Positions 55,041 to 61,569 of a DNA stretch of 64,000 nucleotides are shown here, piece by piece. The position numbers were made by a program, and so were the translations under genes. The notes under the pieces were generated by a model. The model had not been told where the DNA came from and made no database searches. It worked only from the letters and a program-made list of their open reading frames with translations. The stretch is taken from positions 868,001-932,000 of the forward strand of contig NZ_CP058566.2 of assembly GCF_014672715.2 (NCBI RefSeq). The letters are read 5' to 3'. The stretch is from Dehalogenimonas etheniformans (lineage in GTDB: Bacteria; Chloroflexota; Dehalococcoidia; Dehalococcoidales; Dehalococcoidaceae). Position 1 is the first letter of the stretch, and every line of letters begins with the position of its first letter.

Positions 55041-55068
55041 GAGCAGGATGGCTTTTTCCATCCTGCTC
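55041..55068 (-). other. intercistronic stem-loop between btuF and btuC
   Basis: An 11 bp perfect stem (GAGCAGGATGG with CCATCCTGCTC) and six-base loop in the 49-base gap. No T run follows on the minus strand, so it is not a standard terminator. It probably stabilises or processes the btuF mRNA 3' end, allowing more binding protein than permease. Confidence 0.7.
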
Positions 55069-55077
55069 CCATAACGT

Positions 55078-56076
55078 TTATTTCAACCCGAATTCAGGAT
55101 GAATTACCTGAGCCATGGCGACTAGGCCGTCTGCCAGGCGGGGTCCCATTCTCTGTAAGATATTCCCGTCGATATCGAACACCTTGGTATTTTTTATTGC
55201 ATTGATACTTTTTAGTTGGGGATTATTCAGCATTTGATCCCTGGCTGAACCGGAAGTTCCCATACTGCTGGTAATTATTATGTCAGGATTGGCAGCGACT
55301 AGATCTTCAATAGACATAGTTGGGTATCCAGTTGAATTCGGAGAAATGCTGACTCCGCCTGCCAGAACAATCAGTTGGTATTGTGGCGTGTCGGTCCCGA
55401 CTGTCATCGATGGTGGATAAAGTACATATAGAACCTTCGGTCTCTGAGCGGTTGTGAGAGTTTGTGTTTTTGAGGTCACCGAATTGATCTTAGCCTGTAA
55501 CGCGGCGACTTCTTCGGTTGCTTGTTTGAGGTGATCGGTGATCTTTCCGACAAGGATAATGGCATCCATTATGTCCTGCAAGTTACGGGGATCAAGCGTA
55601 AATATCGCCGTATTAGGAAGCAAGGTTTTCAGTTGGGGCACGACTTTAGCTACGTGAATATTTGAAGTCAGGATTAAATCAGGTTGAGCATTGATAACCA
55701 ATTCAGTATTGACGTCGGAAAAGCCGCCCATCTTGGATTTGGTAGTTGCTGCCGCGGGATAATCACAATAAGTTGTGTCACCTATAATATTCGCATCTAA
55801 GCCAATCGAAAAAGCAATTTCAGTATTGCCAGGCGACAAGGAGACTATTTTTGTAGCTGGTTTGGTAAATATGAAAGATTGGCCTGTTTGATCCTTGACA
55901 GTCAGCGGGAATGTTACCGTGTAGTTGGTAGTTACGGGGGGCGTTGTTGTAGGAGTAGTTGTATTATCGACAGAATTTCCGCAGCCTGGCAACAATCCCA
56001 GGACCATTATTGAAGCTAACAGCAACGATACGGTTACCAGTTTCGGAATAGAACTTTTCCTTATTAAACTATTCAT
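55078..56076 (-). CDS. btuF: corrinoid-binding lipoprotein
   Basis: A 332-residue substrate-binding protein. A signal peptide (SLLLASIMVLGLLPGC) ends in a lipobox with the lipidated cysteine, followed by a Thr/Pro-rich linker (TTTPTTTPPVTT) and a BtuF/FepB-type fold (KIVSLSPGNTEIAFSIGLD, GDTTYCDYP, VNTELVINAQPDLIL). ATG 56076 has AGGA nine bases upstream; a TTG three codons earlier is less likely. Membrane-anchored on the outer face, it delivers corrinoid to BtuCD. First gene behind the tandem riboswitches. Confidence 0.92.
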   Translation of the reverse strand: MNSLIRKSSIPKLVTVSLLLASIMVLGLLPGCGNSVDNTTTPTTTPPVTTNYTVTFPLTVKDQTGQSFIFTKPATKIVSLSPGNTEIAFSIGLDANIIGDTTYCDYPAAATTKSKMGGFSDVNTELVINAQPDLILTSNIHVAKVVPQLKTLLPNTAIFTLDPRNLQDIMDAIILVGKITDHLKQATEEVAALQAKINSVTSKTQTLTTAQRPKVLYVLYPPSMTVGTDTPQYQLIVLAGGVSISPNSTGYPTMSIEDLVAANPDIIITSSMGTSGSARDQMLNNPQLKSINAIKNTKVFDIDGNILQRMGPRLADGLVAMAQVIHPEFGLK

Positions 56077-56130
56077 TAAAATCAATCCTTGATTTGTTAG
56101 TATGACTGGATTGCCGCTTCAAGATTGTTA

Positions 56131-56148
56131 TCAACTTGTATTACACAT
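56131..56148 (-). CDS. possible five-codon leader ORF after riboswitch copy 2
   Basis: ATG TGT AAT ACA AGT TGA directly follows a strong GGAGGTG (56154-56160) that can pair with CTCC nine bases upstream of it in a CTCCGCGGATAAGGAG hairpin. The peptide itself is probably unimportant; translation of the leader could serve as the sensor step. Could be an accidental ORF. Confidence 0.35.
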   Translation of the reverse strand: MCNTS

Positions 56149-56179
56149 GCGCCCACCTCCTTATCCGCGGAGAAGATAC

Positions 56180-56285
56180 TTGACCGGAGCCGGGGTTCTG
56201 ACTCTCCCAAGGAGATTGGGATTACAGCAGGCGGAACTGTACCGGACTTTCACCGGACTTGCACCCGTTCACCTGTTAAACCGGT
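56180..56285 (-). promoter_or_regulatory. cobalamin riboswitch, btuF-proximal copy
   Basis: On the minus strand: ACGGGTGCAAGTCCGGTG, AAAGTCCGGTACAG, CCGCCTGCTGTAATCCC and GGGAGAGTCAGAACCCC. These are the conserved core of the compact cobalamin riboswitch form. It shares 43 and 27 base identical blocks with the distal copy 216 bases away. Followed by an SD-sequestering hairpin rather than a terminator. Confidence 0.88.
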
Positions 56286-56315
56286 TACTCTGGTTCGGAA
56301 AGAGTCAATTTATTC

Positions 56316-56366
56316 CTAAAAAAGAAACCTCCAGTCCCTTGCGGTTAGGAGGTTAGTGCTTACCAA
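56316..56366 (-). CDS. possible 16-codon leader ORF across the riboswitch terminator
   Basis: TTG start (56366) five bases after AAGGAG (56372-56377), encoding MVSTNLLTARDWRFLF, with the stop TAG just at the end of the terminator T run. The start sits at the same place relative to the riboswitch as the five-codon ORF of the other copy. Ribosomes on it would melt the terminator. Not verified; could be chance. Confidence 0.35.
   Translation of the reverse strand: MVSTNLLTARDWRFLF
56317..56354 (-). terminator. intrinsic terminator between the two riboswitches
   Basis: On the minus strand AACCTCC (56354-56348) pairs with GGAGGTT (56332-56326), 15-base loop, followed by TCTTTTTT. It forms the expression platform of the distal riboswitch copy. 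Confidence 0.85.
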
Positions 56367-56399
56367 CGGCGCTCCTTATACCGCGGAGACCTAGTTACC

Positions 56400-56510
56400 T
56401 TAAGGCTGGGGTTCTGACTCTCCCAAGGAGATTGGGATTACAGCAGGCGGTACTGTGCCGGACTTTCACCGGACTTGCACCCGTAGCTTGTAAAACAAGC
56501 TGACTTAAGT
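56400..56510 (-). promoter_or_regulatory. cobalamin riboswitch, promoter-proximal copy
   Basis: The same core as the other copy (ACGGGTGCAAGTCCGGTG through GAGTCAGAACCCC), preceded by a small AGCTTGT-TTT-ACAAGCT hairpin. First element transcribed from the promoter at 56533-56561, followed by CTCCGCGGTATAAGGAG and the terminator. Confidence 0.9.
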
Positions 56511-56532
56511 TGGCTAATATCTAATTGATTAT

Positions 56533-56561
56533 ATAATACGGCAGTCGTTGGAACGTGTCAA
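56533..56561 (-). promoter_or_regulatory. sigma-70 promoter of the btuFCD-cbiZ-cbiB-cobD operon
   Basis: On the minus strand a consensus TTGACA (56561-56556) and TATTAT (56538-56533), 17 bp apart. The leader to btuF is about 450 bases and contains both riboswitches. Confidence 0.82.
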
Positions 56562-56588
56562 GAACCTTGACTCTCGGAATATCGATCA

Positions 56589-57332
56589 TTAGAAAATGCG
56601 AACTGCTTTATCCCCCACCCGCTTCATATCCAATGTAAGAATAGTCACCTTATTCATGTATTTCTTTGCCAGTTCGGCAGCATGTTCAACTTCCTGGTTG
56701 CTGGCAGGTCGCCAAGGGCATTCCGGCACAGGGAAATAAGCATCGATACGGAACGGAATATTTGGATCGATCGAACCAACGAACTTGGCCACCTTTTCGA
56801 TCTCTTCGGCTTCGATGAGTTCGGGGATTAACACCACCTCGGCGTGGAGGTTCTTGCCCATTTTGGCAATCTCGGCGAAATGTTTGAGGGCTGGTTTGTT
56901 CGATCTCCCGGTGTACTTGCGGTAAATATCCTCGGATACAGCCTTGATGCTGAATATTACCTGGTCAACATCAGTCAAATCAGGCATGACGATTCCATTT
57001 GTTAGGAGAATGTTATAAGCATGCCATTTCTCATGCAGCTCTTTCGTCAGACGCGGAAATTCAGGATCTAACGCCGCCTCTGTTCCCATAAAGACGGCAT
57101 ATTTGATCTCCAAAGGCTTGAGGAGTTCTATTACCTTATTGTAGGATAAAAACTTATCTGGGGGAGTTGTGCGCTCTCTGGTCATGATTTCAGTTGTAGC
57201 ATCGTCGTACAGGCTGAAATCGTATAGCTCCCAATTGGTATAGCAAGCCTGGCAATCGAGTGTGCACTTGGTCCAGATATGGATGTCGACCGATCCGTAT
57301 GACGGTTCGTAAGCGATGTGATAGACCTTCAA
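56589..57332 (-). CDS. small radical SAM protein
   Basis: A 247-residue radical SAM protein. The cluster motif is CTLDCQAC (CxxxCxxC) about residue 25, in the context SVDIHIWTKCTLDCQACY; YAVFMGTEAALDPEFPRL is the glycine-rich SAM region and LLTNG a later strand. The length fits a bare partial barrel without auxiliary cluster domain, like activating enzymes. TTG 57332 is the start: GGAGGG lies seven bases upstream and the promoter at 57362-57391 excludes the longer frame. Substrate unknown; it sits between corrinoid uptake and the hydrogenase genes. Confidence 0.85.
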   Translation of the reverse strand: MKVYHIAYEPSYGSVDIHIWTKCTLDCQACYTNWELYDFSLYDDATTEIMTRERTTPPDKFLSYNKVIELLKPLEIKYAVFMGTEAALDPEFPRLTKELHEKWHAYNILLTNGIVMPDLTDVDQVIFSIKAVSEDIYRKYTGRSNKPALKHFAEIAKMGKNLHAEVVLIPELIEAEEIEKVAKFVGSIDPNIPFRIDAYFPVPECPWRPASNQEVEHAAELAKKYMNKVTILTLDMKRVGDKAVRIF

Positions 57333-57361
57333 ATTTGTCCCTCCGGATTTTGTAACGGTCA

Positions 57362-57391
57362 AGTATACACTCGTTTACGGGTTAACGGCAA
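57362..57391 (-). promoter_or_regulatory. promoter of the radical SAM gene
   Basis: On the minus strand TTGCCG (57391-57386) and TATACT (57367-57362), 18 bp apart, placing the start about 20 bases before the TTG codon. Confidence 0.6.
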
Positions 57392-57656
57392 AAAATATTC
57401 GACCAAAAACGACATGAATCGCTTGACAGACAATAGTACACTAGTGCTATTATATGATAATCTATAAAGAGAAATAGGCTGGTATTTTATGCAACTAGGG
57501 CGTATTTGTTTACTGAAAACGGACTTCTAAAACTTCATCACAACCTAGTCGTTTCAGTCGTTTTTCATGCATTAGAGCTTGAAAGGAAGAGCTTCAGCGG
57601 ATAATGTATAATAAATACAACTTTCGGTGAAAGAAACTACATTTAGGGAAACTACG
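57392..57656 (+). other. leader region before the 103-residue protein
   Basis: About 265 bases without a gene. A TTGACA at 57423-57428 with TATTAT at 57448-57453 (19 bp spacer) and a second TATAAT at 57607-57612 suggest one or two plus-strand promoters. No riboswitch recognised. Confidence 0.4.
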
Positions 57657-57968
57657 ATGACAGACGATATTTTGAGAGAAGCCAGCAACATTGCCCAGTG
57701 CCGTGAGTGCGCTTGGTATAAATCTTGCACTATCCCGATGCGTTTCACCGCCGAGGACATTAAAAGGCAAATGGAAGCTCAACAAGGAGTGACCTTCACC
57801 GCCCAGGATGATGCCAACATGCAAAACATGATCGGGAGTATGGCGCAGGCAGTCCAGAATTCAATGGTAGAGGCTTGTCCTGTATTTATTCAACGGCTGC
57901 GCGAAAGCCCGAAACTCGCCGAGCGCATCAAGCGCATCATGCAAAACTGGTCGGACGAGACAGCGTAG
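57657..57968 (+). CDS. small cysteine-containing protein beside the hydrogenase genes
   Basis: A 103-residue protein with AGGG upstream of ATG 57657. Near the N-terminus is CRECAWYKSC, a possible metal site; another Cys lies in VEACPVFIQRL. The rest is mainly helical and charged. Not recognised. It converges on the hydrogenase protease gene, ending four bases before that gene's stop, so an overlap of transcripts is likely. Possibly a redox or metal-handling helper, but nothing beyond location supports that. Confidence 0.65.
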   Translation: MTDDILREASNIAQCRECAWYKSCTIPMRFTAEDIKRQMEAQQGVTFTAQDDANMQNMIGSMAQAVQNSMVEACPVFIQRLRESPKLAERIKRIMQNWSDETA

Positions 57969-57971
57969 GGG

Positions 57972-58481
57972 TTAATCCGTCGCGTCTTTGTCTTCGAAAT
58001 ACGTTTTCTCGATGTAATCGGCGGCGTCTTTTACCGCTTGTTGGATTGGCTTCGATAATCCGGCAGTCACTATTTCTGGTATAGACTCAGGCTGGGTCGC
58101 GAGTATCGTGACGTTAACATGGGCGTTGTCCCGCAATTCCTGCAACAGGTTCAAGCTAGGTGCAAGGTGTAAAGAAAAGTCGTGGCTCTTGAGTTTCGGA
58201 ACCTCATCGACCTTGACCAAGAAAATCTCACCTGGTTGTCGCCCGCAATCTAGTGCATCGACAATTACGATTTCCTTCGGGCGATCGGGTGAAATAATGA
58301 GGTCGAAAAGAATCTCTCTAACACCAGTACCAACATCCATGACCTCTGAAAAAGACGGAATCCGGCCGCGGCGGGAGAGTTCCTCCGCCACAGCCGGGCC
58401 GAATCCATCATCTCCGAAGAGCGGATTACCTACCCCAAGAATCAGGAGATCTTTTTTGTAGTAATCCGGAACGTATTCCAT
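57972..58481 (-). CDS. hydrogenase maturation protease
   Basis: A 169-residue endopeptidase of the HyaD/HybD/FrhD family. ILGVGNPLFGDDGFGPAV holds the conserved glycine-rich start with the metal-binding Asp/Glu, and VDALDCGRQPGEI the second acidic residue. It removes the C-terminal extension of the NiFe large subunit after nickel insertion. It starts directly after the mvhA stop, and mvhA indeed has a 26-residue tail after the last ligand motif. Confidence 0.92.
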   Translation of the reverse strand: MEYVPDYYKKDLLILGVGNPLFGDDGFGPAVAEELSRRGRIPSFSEVMDVGTGVREILFDLIISPDRPKEIVIVDALDCGRQPGEIFLVKVDEVPKLKSHDFSLHLAPSLNLLQELRDNAHVNVTILATQPESIPEIVTAGLSKPIQQAVKDAADYIEKTYFEDKDATD

Positions 58482-59924
58482 TTACTGGTTGGTCAATGTC
58501 TCGATGAGTTGCCCGTCCGCACTGACGATATCCACTTTGCAGGCCAATTGACCGTTCAGGTCATGACTGGCGCAGGACAAGCATGGATCGTACGCTCGGA
58601 TGGTCATCTCCACTGTGTTAAGGATGCCCTGGTCGTATTTGCCATCCTTAATAAGAAGCTTGGCGGCCTGCTTGACCGACATGTTTATCGGCGCGTTGTT
58701 CTGGCAGGTGGCCACGATCAGGTTGGCGGCAGTCACCAAGCCTTTTTCATCGGTCGTGTAGTCGTGGATGAGGGTACCGCGCGGAGCCTCGGTGCAACCG
58801 ACACCGCGTGCTGCCCTGGGTGTTGCTGCAACGCGGGTGTTAGGGGATGTGATATCCGGATCATTTAGCAGTTCGAGTGTTTTCTCGGCGTTATACTGGA
58901 TCTCGATAAGGCGCGCCCAATGGAAAAGTAAGGTGGCCTGAACCGGCCGACCGAAAGTCGCCCGGAATTCCTCAAGTTCAGCCTGAGCCAGCGGAGTTGA
59001 TATCTTGTCGGCAACGTTCATCCGAGCAAGGGTGTTGACCCTGTAAATGCCCTTGGGATTCTCCGGGTCCATGGAGAATCCGCCCCACTTCTTGTTGTAT
59101 GGGAACTTGACGAACGACCAAGGCTCGACGTGCTCGGAAATGTAGTCGAGGTAATCTTTGGCTTCGAAGTCCTCGTACTTGCCGTCAGGATCCATCATGC
59201 GTAGTTTGCCGTCGTAGAGGTCCATGGCGCCATCGCTTCGTACGGTACCCAAGAAGCCGGTTTTGATTACCCCGATAGTCTTAACCGCTTCGATATAAGC
59301 GGGAAAAATGTTTTTCTTCGCGTATTCCATGGAGAATTTGGCCAGTTCAAGAGCTTCTTTTGCCATTGGTATAAGCTTCTGGCGTTCTGCTTCGGTCATT
59401 GGTTTGGAAAAACCCCCGGGAACTGCCGCCGCTGGGTGGATGGACTTACCGGCGATGATCTCAAGCATGTGGGCGCACATGTGACGGACCTTGACCACGT
59501 TGCGAGCTACGTCAGGAAGTTTCTGAGCGATACCGAAGACATTTCTGACGGCGTAGTCGGCGGCGGGCCCCATGACGAAGTCTCCCCCGCCCAGGAAATA
59601 GAAATGAAGGATGTGTTCTTCCATATAAGCGATGCTATTGCACAGTTCGCGCAGTTTGCGCCCTGCCGGAGGAGGCGTAACCCCGAAGACTGCATCGCAA
59701 GCCTTGGCGGAAGCCAGATGATGTGACCACGGGCAAACACCGCAGATACGGGTGGTAATTCGGGGCATTTCCTCGACCGGTCGCCCGATACAAAATCTTT
59801 CGAAGCCCCGGAGTTCCAGGACATTTACCTGGGTGTCGGCAACGTTACCGGCATCATCGAGTTGAATGGTTATTTTTGCCCCGCCTTCGATACGGGAGAC
59901 AGGTTGAATTACGATTTCTTTCAT
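58482..59924 (-). CDS. mvhA: NiFe hydrogenase large subunit, F420-nonreducing (Mvh) type
   Basis: A 480-residue group 3 large subunit carrying the NiFe(CN)2CO site. N-terminal ligands lie in RICGVCPWSHH and C-terminal ones in DPCLSCASHD, all cysteines (no selenocysteine). A tail of 26 residues follows the last motif and should be cleaved by the adjacent protease. RIEGGAKITIQLDDAG is the typical opening. Cytoplasmic: no signal or membrane anchor. With MvhG, MvhD and HdrA it should oxidise H2 and pass electrons to the HdrA flavin. Confidence 0.95.
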   Translation of the reverse strand: MKEIVIQPVSRIEGGAKITIQLDDAGNVADTQVNVLELRGFERFCIGRPVEEMPRITTRICGVCPWSHHLASAKACDAVFGVTPPPAGRKLRELCNSIAYMEEHILHFYFLGGGDFVMGPAADYAVRNVFGIAQKLPDVARNVVKVRHMCAHMLEIIAGKSIHPAAAVPGGFSKPMTEAERQKLIPMAKEALELAKFSMEYAKKNIFPAYIEAVKTIGVIKTGFLGTVRSDGAMDLYDGKLRMMDPDGKYEDFEAKDYLDYISEHVEPWSFVKFPYNKKWGGFSMDPENPKGIYRVNTLARMNVADKISTPLAQAELEEFRATFGRPVQATLLFHWARLIEIQYNAEKTLELLNDPDITSPNTRVAATPRAARGVGCTEAPRGTLIHDYTTDEKGLVTAANLIVATCQNNAPINMSVKQAAKLLIKDGKYDQGILNTVEMTIRAYDPCLSCASHDLNGQLACKVDIVSADGQLIETLTNQ

Positions 59925-59946
59925 TTTCTTTTCTCCTTAACCCAAT

Positions 59947-60864
59947 TTAGCGGGTCGGCATCGGGCGTAGCCGCCCGGCGCCAATGAAGCGGTTAAAAGT
60001 CGCCATGCGGTCTTCGATCTGCTTCGGATCCAGTCCGACCGAGGATAGAGCGCCCATCATATCAACCATGGGATTCGCTCCAGCGCGTATCGGACCGAAA
60101 CACCCCCGGCACGGCATGTAGGCCTTTATGCAACGGGGTGTCTTTTCGGAACCACCGCAGCCGGTGCGAGTGGCGGGACCGAGGCAAAGGATACCCTGTT
60201 CGTTCATGCAGCGCATGTTGTCATAACGTCCGGGAGTAAACTCTGGAGCCTGCAACGGCCGGCGGATTGCAACCTTTGCTTTCTTTTCCCTGACGGTAGG
60301 ACAGTCATCACACACGCTGCGTTCCGGCAGGCTGAAACTCTTTCCCTGCAGCAATGCGGTCAAGGCACTGGCGATCCACTCTGGCGTAGGTGGACAGCCG
60401 GGAATGGAGACGTCTACTTTTATAACTTCGTTGACGGAATAGACCCGGTCGGTTAACGCCGGCAAGCCTTGACTCGGATTCGCTCCTGCTTCCGTACTAG
60501 CCGTCTTGCGATAGGCCATATCGAAAATGTCGGCGTTGTTGTACATGTTCCCTAAGGCCGGGACGCCGCCAAAATTCGCGCATGAACCCAAAGAAATGAT
60601 GATCTTGCACTTTCGGCGCATTTCTTCAGCTAGTTCCTTGTTTTCCTGATTACGGATACTGCCGGTGACAATACCGACGTCGGCTTCGGGAATCTCCATG
60701 TGCTGTTTTTCGCCGGTTTGACCAAAAAGCTTGTGGTCCATAAGTACCGGCATGTGGACAAATTCGAGGCTAGGGAGCAAATCAAGTAGCGGCTCACCTA
60801 TGTCCAGAATGGACACCTCGCAACCACCGCATACAGCGAACCATTCCTCCGCTACACGAACCAT
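59947..60864 (-). CDS. mvhG: NiFe hydrogenase small subunit, Mvh type
   Basis: A 305-residue small subunit with iron-sulfur clusters linking the NiFe site to MvhD. The proximal-cluster motif FAVCGGCEVS is at the N-terminus, with SLGSCANFGG and SIPGCPPTPEWI further on; the C-terminal part has CLGPATRTGCGG and PCRGCFGP for other clusters. No twin-arginine signal, so cytoplasmic. AGGAGGAAAT precedes the ATG. Confidence 0.94.
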   Translation of the reverse strand: MVRVAEEWFAVCGGCEVSILDIGEPLLDLLPSLEFVHMPVLMDHKLFGQTGEKQHMEIPEADVGIVTGSIRNQENKELAEEMRRKCKIIISLGSCANFGGVPALGNMYNNADIFDMAYRKTASTEAGANPSQGLPALTDRVYSVNEVIKVDVSIPGCPPTPEWIASALTALLQGKSFSLPERSVCDDCPTVREKKAKVAIRRPLQAPEFTPGRYDNMRCMNEQGILCLGPATRTGCGGSEKTPRCIKAYMPCRGCFGPIRAGANPMVDMMGALSSVGLDPKQIEDRMATFNRFIGAGRLRPMPTR

Positions 60865-60912
60865 ACCATTTCCTCCTTGCTTTTTTGATGATTTGTTAGT
60901 TATCAGAAGCCA

Positions 60913-61098
60913 CTATGTTGAGGTATTCAGGACCAGCCGTCTGGTGAATAAGAAACACTTACCCTCTTCAGCCAGTGATCTCACCTCAAAACCAAGAGAC
61001 CGATAATGTTCTTCCTGAGTTTGACATTCGGTTGAGTTTTCGTATTCTCTACCGTCCCACATGAATTTCTTGCCGTCGAAGAGGCGAGAGAGTTCCAT
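60913..61098 (-). CDS. 61-residue protein of the hydrogenase operon
   Basis: Between mvhD and mvhG, with a near-perfect AAGGAGGAC before ATG 61098 and only eight bases from the mvhD stop, so a real gene. It begins MELSRLFDGKKFMWDGREYEN and contains YRSLGFEVRSLAEEGKCFLFTRR, a compact alpha/beta pattern with one or two cysteines (TECQ, GKCF). No family recognised. A small subunit or assembly factor of the Mvh-Hdr complex is possible. Confidence 0.75.
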   Translation of the reverse strand: MELSRLFDGKKFMWDGREYENSTECQTQEEHYRSLGFEVRSLAEEGKCFLFTRRLVLNTST

Positions 61099-61106
61099 CG
61101 TCCTCC

Positions 61107-61559
61107 TTACATTTTGTATGGGCTAGGACCCAGTTTCTTTAAATCGGCTACCATATCGGTCACTACCTGAGCAAAACGTGCTCCTTCGGAGGCCGATACC
61201 CATTCCAGGCGGTAACGTTCTTGTTCTAACCCGAAATCCTGCAACATTAACTTGATGGCTTCCGCCCTTGATTCGGCCCGCAGGTTGCCCTCTCGGTAAT
61301 GACAATCCCCGGGATGGCACCCACACATTAATACCCCGTCAGCACCCTTTGTCAGCGCATCGATTACAAGGTTAGGATGCACCATTCCAGAGCACATAAC
61401 CCGGATGATACGGACATTCGGCGGATACTGTATGCGTGATACGCCGGCTAAGTCGGCCGCAGCGTAGGAGCACCAATTGCAGGCAAAGCAGATGATAAGC
61501 GGTTGATAGCCGGCGTCACTCTGAATCTCGTTTTTGTCCATAGTCGTCATAGCGTTCAT
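61107..61559 (-). CDS. mvhD: hydrogenase iron-sulfur subunit linking Mvh to HdrA
   Basis: A 150-residue MvhD with a 2Fe-2S site. CFACNWCSYAAADLAG, RVMCSGMVHP and LMCGCHPGDCHYREGN are the family signatures. It carries electrons from the hydrogenase to the flavin of HdrA. ATG 61559 has AAGGAA upstream; the longer open frame overlaps hdrA and is not used. Ten bases after the hdrA stop. Confidence 0.95.
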   Translation of the reverse strand: MNAMTTMDKNEIQSDAGYQPLIICFACNWCSYAAADLAGVSRIQYPPNVRIIRVMCSGMVHPNLVIDALTKGADGVLMCGCHPGDCHYREGNLRAESRAEAIKLMLQDFGLEQERYRLEWVSASEGARFAQVVTDMVADLKKLGPSPYKM

Positions 61560-61569
61560 AGATTTTTCC

